DNA of 64,000 bases, taken from positions 50,357,008 through 50,421,007 of the forward strand of contig NC_079219.1 of NCBI RefSeq assembly GCF_029633865.1. The letters run 5' to 3'. The DNA is from Lampris incognitus (lineage: Eukaryota > Chordata > Actinopteri > Lampriformes > Lampridae). This document shows, piece by piece, positions 59,201 to 64,000 of this stretch (its first letter is position 1; each line of letters begins with the position of its first letter). The position numbers and the translations under genes were made by a program. The notes below the pieces were generated by a model. The model saw only the letters and a program-made list of their open reading frames with translations, was not told where the DNA came from and searched no databases.

Positions 59201-59902
59201 CATTCAGTAACCCCTCTTGATATTTACTCGGCATATTATATTTCAAGCAAGCCATAATATTACACACACCGTCGCCTCTTTAACACAGAGAGTGGTTGCA
59301 CATCTTCTCACGTGACATGCCTCTGCCTCTGTAATGCTTTACGATTGGCTCCTCCCTTGCAGCCAACCGGGAGCTGACGGCGATGATCTCAGAGATCATG
59401 ATGTTCGTGCTGATCATAGTTCTCCAGCTGTGGCTGATTGTAGTTCTGGTCTACTGTTACAAGAAGATCTCGCAGGAGCACGAGGCTCGGGATGCTCACA
59501 AGGCCTGGTAAGTCCTGTCATCTACCCTGAAGGGGACTGACATGTACTCTAAAGGGGATACAGGAGATGTGCCCTACAGGTGACGTGTCATATACCCTTA
59601 ACGTGAGGTGCCCTAAAGGGAATATGTCTCATTCCATGAATGCCTGCAAAACAGATCTGGATCAGTCACACTGCCAACTTTCAAGTGTCCACATATCCCA
59701 CCCTCAGTTAAGCAGAAGACATGAGATCATAGAGTATCTAACATGCACAAAGCGTGCCGTTTATATACATTGCCAACACGGCGTTCAACTGCTCGGTTAC
59801 GTGACGGCTTCACCTCATCTTCTCTGAATTATAATGTTCTTTTTCAGTGTTTCCAGCCTCTTAGGGTCAAAAGGCAGCTGTGATGGGGTACAAATAGAGT
59901 AG
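47070..59902 (+). CDS. scn1b: scn1b, voltage-gated sodium channel beta-1 subunit, complete, five exons
   Basis: Exons 47070-47112, 48781-48947, 57920-58154, 59363-59507 and 59848-59902 sum to 645 nt, 214 residues plus stop (human beta-1 has 218). Exon 2 is 167 nt, the length I recall for human SCN1B exon 2. Residues 1 to about 18 are a signal peptide. A V-type Ig domain follows, with the family cysteines in GGC, CISC and YRC (C22, C41, C44, C120). A single transmembrane helix (about 158-181; ISEIMMFVLIIVLQLWLIVV) is followed by YCYKK and a short cytoplasmic tail ending CDGVQIE. The family modulates gating and surface expression of Nav alpha subunits and acts in cell adhesion. GGCAEVDS.TEAV, CISCKRR and ANREL favour beta-1 over beta-3. 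Teleosts can carry two scn1b copies; which one this is cannot be told. Confidence 0.95.
47385..48110. mobile_element. inverted-repeat element with a second teleost repeat inside
   Basis: At 47405-47490 the text GTTGAATCAGTTCATCTGGA ... TTTCATCACTCAACTAAGTG is matched in reverse at 48010-48085 (GAGTGATGAAACGTATCTGT ... AGGTGAACTGATTCACC). Between them, 47640-47860 carries the common fish repeat TTTTATTTGTATACCCAATA ... ATCTCTCTCCCAAGACAGAA. It lies in scn1b intron 1. Confidence 0.6.
48451..48512. repeat. (CA)n microsatellite
   Basis: About 60 bases of pure CA in scn1b intron 1. Confidence 0.95.
48781..48947 (+). CDS. scn1b: scn1b exon 2: first half of the Ig domain
   Basis: Acceptor GCTGTAG, donor CAT|GTAAGT, 167 nt. 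Encodes CHGGCAEVDSMTEAV, GCISCKRREE and VDWHFKPEGEEDF. A (TGA)n run lies in the last 30 bases before the acceptor. Confidence 0.96.
49246..49478. repeat. left terminal array of alternating GGTCCTATGTTCCCC units
   Basis: Eight recognisable units of about 15 bases, forward at about 49246, 49306, 49338, 49399 and 49455, reverse at about 49274, 49368 and 49425, spaced roughly 25-35 bases. Opposed neighbours form short hairpins, for example around CCCCTAGGGCCCCCGGGG. Confidence 0.85.
49818..49893 (+). repeat. tRNA-like sequence (SINE head), not a functional tRNA gene
   Basis: Has an A box (TAGCTCAGTCGG) with a good D-arm and a B box (GAGTTCGATCCC). The acceptor and T-stem do not pair, and the anticodon loop would be 9 bases. 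It is most likely the head of a tRNA-derived SINE. Confidence 0.55.
50760..51140 (+). CDS. FLYWCH-type zinc-finger protein of the mobile element, 126 residues
   Basis: The open frame MAIVMDGDRGGKVLVHENFR leads into YQKHRTNQDTIRWRCWRWNC and ends the finger with GEHVHPP. This gives the FLYWCH pattern: aromatic positions F..Y, W-R-C, C four residues later, and H-x-H (residues about 11-63). A short basic-helical segment follows (FRQGVIAEVAREPTVPIRRI, QRVLQRRQRQ), like the region after FLYWCH in MULE-derived proteins. Its job is unknown; binding the element's terminal repeats is an inference. No introns, no transposase domain. The frame is intact, but expression is unproven. Confidence 0.65.
   Translation: MAIVMDGDRGGKVLVHENFRYQKHRTNQDTIRWRCWRWNCRVPLITNRFEVEDVDANIIVRDVGEHVHPPDGEMVHRAGFRQGVIAEVAREPTVPIRRIYNAQRVLQRRQRQIQGFSPSLLSSLMD
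51480..51705. repeat. long imperfect palindrome
   Basis: GAACATCAAAGGATGTAAGG (51482) pairs with CCTTACATCCTTTGATGTTC (about 51682), and further inside TTGTTTGGCATCAGTCATTA (51556) pairs with TAATGACTGATGCCAAACAA (51604). The whole could fold into a hairpin of about 225 bases. Confidence 0.85.
53150..53689 (-). repeat. 3' LTR
   Basis: 540 bp, TG...CA borders on the element strand. It contains TGTCTGTCTGTC where the other LTR has TGTCTGTC, and TTATATTAAG where the other has TTATTTAAG. Confidence 0.95.
53690..53704 (-). promoter_or_regulatory. polypurine tract next to the 3' LTR
   Basis: On the element strand it reads AAAGGGGGGGTAG immediately before the LTR start TGTTGCGGG, the expected position for plus-strand priming. 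Confidence 0.85.
53904..56498 (-). CDS. gag-protease polyprotein with a pol-like C-terminus, 864 residues, intact
   Basis: The order is: an N-terminal coiled-coil-like region (about 20-70); a Ty3-type gag domain (about 238-405; TYDGKGDWDSFIGPFERMAR, LVEQLRRRFGREIPES, AEAFLRGLRNQNIAYEVLG); one CCHC knuckle near 513 (CYQCGGQGHLKRDC); a retropepsin-like domain with the active-site DTGA near 573 and LLGLDFM downstream. After a segment like those just upstream of RT (REVTLRRGVCLG) comes a Pro-rich short tandem repeat (PHESPTKAPRK) and a tail RRGRPVRPPAWLRD. That tail resembles the end of gypsy pol polyproteins. RT, RNase H and integrase are absent. Start: first ATG (MM) after the 152-base leader. 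The long open frame implies recent or maintained coding capacity. Confidence 0.88.
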   Translation of the reverse strand: MMLEPTEEIEHVEHGAVGGGGEDSAVESEMEKQMCRLAQMFERSLLNQEKQEQSMEEVKCMLKGVLVGRVVPHPQPPAVQQLSTGLHPLPSSLQPFNGYQEGFDSGHGASHSITTLEVQDMELTTPLVPRPDGPDVRPREYALPPGMENVGPVADGRNRSHHPKPLVTSTPAERGGRSARARNAFPEGSHHFLSTPSRGDAAPPTGGTGGPPSVITNSPVVGNGRDRSSSYRREVGHESEVKLLATYDGKGDWDSFIGPFERMARKQNWSKEVCLDMLYLRLREGAMSFVMAQPTPIREDYDKLVEQLRRRFGREIPESTARRKLSEVRQGKETSLSEFGEEVRKLVTLAYPGVDVGLQEEFAAEAFLRGLRNQNIAYEVLGPEPKTLADALKKVEAREYDYRATLGRESEAKGRIRRVSWDDERKGGAPNPTSTATGATQSDLNADIKELKAEVAALLQEMRRSWKPSPPQLTSDTAEQKKEERGRTLERPASSTNGQRRYQSPSPGATPRGSCYQCGGQGHLKRDCTSRSPSPHVKEKADSQPAPRINRAAGDGPSLVVPITVNKLELKCVVDTGAEATVMSEDTFHQLELAGQPSVGTAVLRNAEEGKEMTETPKYRVTIRLGRKTKDWDVYVAPIRDPFLLGLDFMLAARVTVSVGGQVHVDGEPIGTVVIGRSLGEYTVSRVLLECPSTLPAESERDVWGLVEGPKPGISAVLEPTGLAEGVSSGSVVVDVAKRVPVRLCNLSPREVTLRRGVCLGVLVEAEETPPHESPTKAPRKPHESPTSAQVSPSLSPPLAASSSPGEPTTTRRREAAARVPGGQSSAPDPEGAEADVAEPLPLPTTRRGRPVRPPAWLRDSVRD
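56631..56650 (-). promoter_or_regulatory. candidate primer-binding site, tRNA-Leu-like
   Basis: Two bases inside the 5' LTR, the element strand reads TGGTGTTCAGAAGTGG. This matches the complement of a vertebrate tRNA-Leu 3' end (TGGTGTCAGAAGTGG) except for one extra T. Confidence 0.5.
56651..57185 (-). repeat. 5' LTR
   Basis: 535 bp, near-identical to the 3' LTR. It should hold the promoter; no TATA box was identified with confidence. Confidence 0.95.
57192..57348. mobile_element. short tRNA-like element, TGTAGCG...CGTTACA family, copy C
   Basis: Starts TGTAGCGAATTCGAGG, only 6 bases from the LTR end, and stops at CGTTACA. The core has GGGAAGCGAACCCGTGTCGC, CCCGCACCGGAGGAGACATC and CGCTCGACTACAGAGTC, matching copies A and B. 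Confidence 0.65.
57352..57704 (-). mobile_element. tRNA-derived composite SINE
   Basis: The minus-strand head GGCCCAGTGGTTAGCGCTGT and B box GGTTCGAACCCC are followed by CCAACCTTGGGGGTCATCC, GTTTCTCCGGGTGCTCGGG and an end CTGGGATGGGTTAAATGCAG. It is related in its middle to 17706-18140 and in its end to 43922-44215. Confidence 0.8.
57920..58154 (+). CDS. scn1b: scn1b exon 3: second half of the Ig domain
   Basis: Acceptor GAAACAG, donor TAG|GTAAGG, 235 nt, phase 0 in and 1 out. Encodes NRISWKGTKD, ISILNITFNDTGTYRC and NENVTVEKEVELSVV. Sequons NIT and NVT are consistent with the glycosylated ectodomain of the family. Confidence 0.96.
58415..58620. repeat. 75-bp minisatellite, about 2.7 units, in scn1b intron 3
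   Basis: GGCCTACACGGCCTCTCAC starts at 58422 and 58497, and a diverged unit (GACCTACATGGCC) at 58572: exact 75-base period. Each unit holds short inverted repeats (GGCCTACAC against GTGTAGG). Confidence 0.9.
59363..59507 (+). CDS. scn1b: scn1b exon 4: transmembrane helix
   Basis: Acceptor CCTTGCAG, donor CTG|GTAAGT, 145 nt, phase 1 in and 2 out. Encodes ANRELTAMISEIMMFVLIIV, then LQLWLIVVLVYCYKKISQEH. Confidence 0.96.
59848..59902 (+). CDS. scn1b: scn1b exon 5: C-terminal tail and stop
   Basis: Acceptor TTTTTCAG, in frame from phase 2: CVSSLLGSKGSCDGVQIE, then TAG. The last residues resemble the mammalian beta-1 end (CTGVQVAE), which supports the exon. The tail has no tyrosine. An AATAAA at 60422-60427 is a plausible polyadenylation signal. 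Confidence 0.85.
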
Positions 59903-60421
59903 CTCCAGTTCTGGTGAGTCAATGCTCCTGTTACAGATTATTTTTTTGGCTTGCAAAAAAAAAGCCCGTTTGATGAAAATGTAGTCGAAATATAAGGTTA
60001 TACAAATGCATGCTGCTTTGAAAACGGCAATTTGTCAGTAATGGATATATTCATTCGTATCTTTAAGGGAAACAAGAATCTTTCTGAAACTCCACAAATG
60101 CCAAGATATTTCAGCGGGAAACTACGTCCAAGAATTGAGGCGTGAATGCCCCTTGCACGCAAACAGAGGGGCATACGACTCGTATGAAAACTTACGTAGG
60201 AGCCAACAACCTGAATGAGTAGACTGAGAACACCGTTTTTGTAAATGTCCACCAGATGTCTTTGTGTGCTGGTGTCTCATTAGACCAAGCGGCTACTGTG
60301 ATTTTCCGGAGTCGGCTGTAACTGTTCCTGAATAGATGGCTGTGCCTTGCCTGTGGTCCACTGCCTTCTGCCTGCTCTCACCTATTGACTACAGATCTTA
60401 CCGGACCACCACACGGTCTCA

Positions 60422-60427
60422 AATAAA
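60422..60427 (+). terminator. candidate scn1b polyadenylation signal AATAAA
   Basis: Canonical hexamer about 520 bases after the stop codon and upstream of a small MITE. Confidence 0.45.
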
Positions 60428-60542
60428 CCTCTGAATCCTGAAGGGGCCGTCTGGTTGTTTGTTCACAGCTGCTGCGATTGGTCCTCATAACCACATGGTG
60501 ATGCTCCGTCTGGAAAACATGGTTTTTGTAGAATCAAGAGAT

Positions 60543-60733
60543 GTAAAAACCAGGTCCAGAAAGTAAAAGTCCAAACCATGTACTTGCTCCACTCGTGCAC
60601 TACACCAGCAGATTCTAGTCAACACCACTCCTCAACTAGGTGGGGGAAACTAGCTAATGACATCAGCTGGTTTAGTGACATGGTTGGAGCAAATACACGG
60701 GTTGGACATTTACTTTCTGGACCTGGTTTTTAC
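60543..60733. mobile_element. 191-bp MITE with about 35-bp inverted ends
   Basis: GTAAAAACCAGGTCCAGAAA at 60543 and its inverse TTTCTGGACCTGGTTTTTAC ending 60733; the pairing continues through GTCCAAACC. Interior of about 120 bases has no frame. Confidence 0.85.
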
Positions 60734-60907
60734 AGCTCTGTAGAATATACAAACTGTTTGCGTGTGTTTTCTGGATACTGGATCATTTCTGAAATCGCCA
60801 CATCTAATCTCACTGTTAAACTTCACAAAACACAGAAAACACAAGAACCCACACTGAACAGGGAATACCAAACAAGATGTTTGCAACTGCAAACCCCTTT
60901 AACTTCC

Positions 60908-60909
<2 letters not shown>

Positions 60910-60971
<62 letters not shown>
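60910..60971. repeat. (CA)n microsatellite; a second one at 61124-61178
   Basis: Two CA tracts 150 bases apart upstream of kcne1. Confidence 0.95.
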
Positions 60972-60973
<2 letters not shown>

Positions 60974-61126
60974 GCAGAAGGACTGGGACAGCGGGTGAGG
61001 GAAGGGCGTTTGGAGGTGAGCGTGCTGTAATTCAATCTTGTCTGAGAACTGTTGTCGTCTGTCCAGCCTCGCCCCAGTCTGAAAGCAGCCTTGTTCTGCT
61101 ATAGTCCAGCCCCGAAGCATGATATC

Positions 61127-61182
<56 letters not shown>

Positions 61183-61849
61183 ATTGCAGCCATGCACTGC
61201 AAAAGCAAGAACATGGTTAATTCTTTCACCACATATCCACACCGCCATTCCCGCAACCCCCCCCCCCCCCCGAAACGCCACAAGAAATATGTTGCGATTT
61301 CATTGTTCACCCAAAACTGAAACATATTTATCTCCAGGACACTGATCATCACGAATCAAGTGGCCTACAGAGGATGACAATTGCTAAATTTGGATAAAAT
61401 AAGATTACAATTCCCCTCGGTGTTTTTAACTTGTTGGGCGTGCCAGATGGGTGGGGTTTCAATAGGTCATGGATAGCGGTTCCAAATCCAAATCCAATTT
61501 GTTTGTGTTTTAAAGTTTATTTGTTTTGCAAATGGAAAAACATACTTGACCCCGGTGTTAATATGATAAATATCTAAGCTCTAAAAACATGCTTGTAAAC
61601 AATTTCTACGAGAAATTAACCTTGACAAGTGATTAATCCCCAACGGACAGTTGACGCCTCTGGTTGGCGCCTGATCAAGGATCAGCCCACACCAAATGAT
61701 GCTGACGTTTTGACCTTGCCCTGTGGCCTCCATATTTCATTAGATGTGTTGACATGTACAGAAAGTCTTCTCTGGGTATGTGCATGAGTAGGAGGGAGGA
61801 CGCAGGGTGAGGTCAAGACAGAGAAGTGTACATTTTGAGTGAGCTAGTA

Positions 61850-61978
61850 GCTGGGATAATGCAGACCTGCTTGGCAGGTCCTAGTCCTGCGAGAGTTGTA
61901 GGCGCAGAGATCCGACTGGGACTTTTCGTTTTCTATTGATACTCATAGCACCGCAACCTACTTACTGATCTTCGAAAG
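61850..61978 (+). other. kcne1: candidate kcne1 non-coding 5' exon
   Basis: The donor GAAAG|GTAAGC is at 61979, and an acceptor (CTGGCCCCAG) at 62312 lies 34 bases before the kcne1 ATG. KCNE1 genes typically have non-coding 5' exons and one coding exon, so this fits. The 5' boundary is a guess; no TATA box seen. Confidence 0.4.
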
Positions 61979-62346
61979 GTAAGCTTATTTTCTTTCCACT
62001 TTACATTTCTGATTTAAAATAATCCGTCACATCTCAGTCACGGTGGTGAACTTTCACTTTTCCATACAACGTCAACCACCTTTAAACTACACCCTAATTT
62101 CTCTTGGCAACATTTAAAGGTGAGCCAAGACTAGAGGCCGGAGTGAAGGGAGAATAGGTGTTGCTGAGTGAAGACCACGTTTCCAGTGTTTCCACGTCCC
62201 AAGTGTTTAGCGCATGTAAGGTCAGACACAATGTCGAATAACATGTAATCAGTTATCATTCTGAAGTTCTCAAGTTCACATAAATGCTTCTCTCCCTCCT
62301 CACTGGCCCCAGCTACACCTCCCTCAACATCCGACACAGGACGGAG

Positions 62347-62748
62347 ATGTTGCAAATCAACAACACGGCGCTTCAGTCTCTCCTGCTCTCCTTTCTGCAG
62401 CGTTGCCTGAATGGTACGGAGAACGCCACCTTGCAGCAGCAGGCTGTCAGCCACGTCGGCGGGGCGAGGGCACACAGCCAGTCGCAGGGCATCGTGTACA
62501 TTTTGCTAGTAGTTGGCATGTTCAGCTTCTTCACATTTGGCATCATGCTCAGCTACATTCGCTCCAAGAAGCTGGAGAACTCTCATGACCCCTATCACCA
62601 GTACATCGCACGTGACTGGACAAAGGCCATAACCCTCCCCGGGGCCATTCATAAGGCGCTGCAGGGTAAATCTCCAGCTCACGCAGCCAGTGGCAAAGAT
62701 CCTGTTGTCATATGTAACCCTGTGGTAATGGAGACGCTACCAGCCTAA
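62347..62748 (+). CDS. kcne1: kcne1, potassium channel accessory subunit (minK-type), single coding exon
   Basis: 133 residues, close to the 129 of human KCNE1. The start MLQINNT was chosen because it follows the acceptor at 62312 and places N5 and N26 in sequons (NNT, NAT), as in human KCNE1; N22 (NGT) is a third. One transmembrane helix spans about residues 48-71 ([20 protein letters not shown]). The family signature follows: [15 protein letters not shown], with the Asp of the S-x-D-P turn conserved. In the family this subunit pairs with KCNQ1 to slow activation and generate IKs. The C-terminal part (after about 90) is poorly conserved. The triplet in the helix is FTF where mammals have FTL. 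A KCNE paralogue other than 1 is unlikely given [12 protein letters not shown]-like identity and the dnajc28 neighbour. Confidence 0.92.
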   Translation: MLQINNTALQSLLLSFLQRCLNGTENATLQQQAVSHVGGARAHSQSQGIVYILLVVGMFSFFTFGIMLSYIRSKKLENSHDPYHQYIARDWTKAITLPGAIHKALQGKSPAHAASGKDPVVICNPVVMETLPA

Positions 62749-63174
62749 ATGAAAGCGCTCGTTTTATCGGAAGGCTGACGCAAAATCCTGAAAGCTGTGA
62801 ACATGCGATTAAAGGCAAGATTATGATTAACCATAACTTTTAATGTTACATAGCAACCAAACATTACAGTATTCTGTAATTATACTTCTAAATTATTCAG
62901 GTCTGTAATTTCATAGAAATAACTTGCGTCATAGAGCCATCCCCGACTATAACTAGTGCTTACCACACCTTTAATTACTCTTCCTTTTAAATCAAGAAAG
63001 TACAGTAATGCGGCACGAGAACGTCAGTCAAGTGTATTTACCTTACTGTAACATGATTCAAGTGTTGTTTGGGAAACAGAACTCATTAGCAAACAGTAAG
63101 ATGGGTTTACTATTACAGTGTCATGAATGACAAAAAATTAAAGACTATTTCTTTGACATGATAAAATTGAGTGT

Positions 63175-63200
63175 AATAAATTTCAATATTGGAAAATAAA
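63175..63200 (+). terminator. candidate kcne1 polyadenylation signals
   Basis: Two AATAAA hexamers at 63175-63180 and 63195-63200, about 430-450 bases after the kcne1 stop and before the convergent dnajc28 gene. Confidence 0.45.
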
Positions 63201-63235
63201 TACTGGTTTTAAAAACAGCTCCATCCTGTCAATAC

Positions 63236-63310
63236 CCAAAGTTCATTTGTTTGTTTATTTGTTTATTTATCGGGATCCCCATTAACTGTGCCCTACAGCA
63301 CCGCTAGCCT
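63236..63310. repeat. teleost interspersed repeat fragment abutting dnajc28
   Basis: TTTATTTATCGGGATCCCCATTA-type text is a widespread fish repeat end. On the minus strand its TTTATT copies supply AATAAA hexamers just after the dnajc28 stop, so the repeat may provide the polyadenylation signal. Confidence 0.45.
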
Positions 63311-63327
63311 TACTGGTGTCTGCGTTT

Positions 63328-64000
63328 TCATCTGAGGAAAGTTTGTATCCAGGACATCAGGCCTCGTTTAGTGTTTTTCTGCCTCAACGTTGCATTAGCC
63401 CTCTTCCTCCCCTCCTTCCTCCTCTCTCTCTCCCTTTCCCTCTCTTTGTCTTGATCCTGCCTGTGCTGGCGATCATATTTCTCAGCGCGCTCCATCTCTC
63501 GCGCCAGGCTGAAGTGAACTATTTGCATGTTTAGCATTGGTACAATGAGGTTGAAGTTGTCCACCATCTTGTTGAGTTTCACAAACTCCTCTCCTACAGA
63601 CAGACACAGCTGCTCCCACTGAGCATGCTCTGTGGGTTTCATGGGGTCACCCAGCCTGGCCCTACCGTCCAGCAGCCTGTCACGGATCCGGGTGATGCTC
63701 TCACGGATGTCACGCTGTGTTACAATCCAGGGTGGCTGGTAGCCATTGTCTATGAGGATGCGATTGAGGTTGTGGGTCATTGGATCGGCATACGGATTGT
63801 GCTGAAATTTGCTAAGAGGCTTTCCAGCTCCGCTGAGGTTTCGAAAGTCTCCGCGGGCCATGGACTCCTGGATCAGGTCCTCCACGAGCCTTTCCACAGC
63901 CTGGGTGATCTTGATCTTGTGGCTACGCTGACGCATATCTCTTTCCACGAGTGCCCCTTCAGCAGCTGCTGCCCTCTCATGCTCCCTCTGCCGGTAGTCC
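63328..64000 (-). CDS. dnajc28: dnajc28 (DnaJ heat shock protein family member C28), C-terminal part, 5' end beyond the window
   Basis: One open frame runs from the right edge to TGA at 63328-63330, about 223 codons. It carries the DUF1992 domain: ITQAVERLVEDLIQESMARG, DFRNLSGAGKPLS, HNPYADPMTHNLNRILIDNG, YQPPWI. A charged tail rich in Arg/Glu/Lys (KERERERERRKEGRK) follows. The N-terminal J domain expected for this family would lie beyond the edge. The internal ATG at 63948 is not the start, because the frame continues upstream (EHERAAAAEGALVERD). The biochemical role is not well established. Convergent with kcne1, with about 580 bases between stop codons. Confidence 0.92.
   Translation of the reverse strand, partial: DYRQREHERAAAAEGALVERDMRQRSHKIKITQAVERLVEDLIQESMARGDFRNLSGAGKPLSKFQHNPYADPMTHNLNRILIDNGYQPPWIVTQRDIRESITRIRDRLLDGRARLGDPMKPTEHAQWEQLCLSVGEEFVKLNKMVDNFNLIVPMLNMQIVHFSLAREMERAEKYDRQHRQDQDKERERERERRKEGRKRANATLRQKNTKRGLMSWIQTFLR

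Overview
This is nuclear DNA from a ray-finned (teleost) fish. The evidence is vertebrate split genes with GT-AG introns, long CA, CT and AT microsatellites, and many fish-type mobile elements (Rex3-like LINEs, hAT, Tc1, Harbinger-like and pogo-like DNA transposons, tRNA-derived SINEs and one LTR element). Nothing suggests bacterial or plasmid DNA. All exon models were read by eye from splice signals, reading phase and protein family resemblance.

Four protein-coding genes are supported. (1) gramd1a, minus strand, 282-34932: twelve coding exons whose phases chain exactly (1,947 nt, 649 codons). They cover an Arg/Ser-rich N-terminus, the GRAM domain and the start of the VASt/ASTER sterol-transfer domain; the rest of the gene lies beyond the left edge. 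(2) scn1b, plus strand, 47070-59902: five exons giving a complete 214-residue sodium-channel beta-1 subunit. (3) kcne1, plus strand, 62347-62748: a single-coding-exon potassium-channel accessory subunit of 133 residues, with a likely upstream non-coding exon. (4) dnajc28, minus strand, 63328 to the right edge: the C-terminal DUF1992 part only.

Layout. 1-37 kb is gramd1a, mostly intron. Its introns carry a 3.2-kb hAT element (5970-9211), two Rex3-like LINE ends, a LINE split by a hAT MITE, and a nested, inverted-repeat-rich complex at about 21.5-27.2 kb. 37-47 kb is intergenic and holds (CA)n/(CT)n tracts and a Tc1-type transposon (42495-43921) inserted in a SINE. 47-60 kb is scn1b; its second intron (48948-57919) is, by my coordinates, about 88% mobile DNA, chiefly a FLYWCH-carrying Mutator-like element (49213-52600) and a young LTR retrotransposon (53150-57185). 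60-64 kb holds a small MITE, kcne1 and dnajc28.

How the genes relate. gramd1a encodes an ER-anchored cholesterol-transfer protein; scn1b and kcne1 encode accessory subunits of voltage-gated Na+ and K+ channels; dnajc28 encodes a J-domain-family protein. They are not an operon or pathway. Gramd1a-scn1b linkage resembles human 19q13.11, and kcne1 and dnajc28 both map to human 21q22, so the window joins two conserved synteny blocks.

The least ordinary items are the two large elements in scn1b intron 2. One is an LTR element with near-identical LTRs and a single open gag-protease ORF that ends in what looks like the tail of a pol polyprotein, with no reverse transcriptase or integrase. The other is an element whose ends are arrays of alternating-orientation GGTCCTATGTTCCCC-like units around a small FLYWCH zinc-finger ORF.
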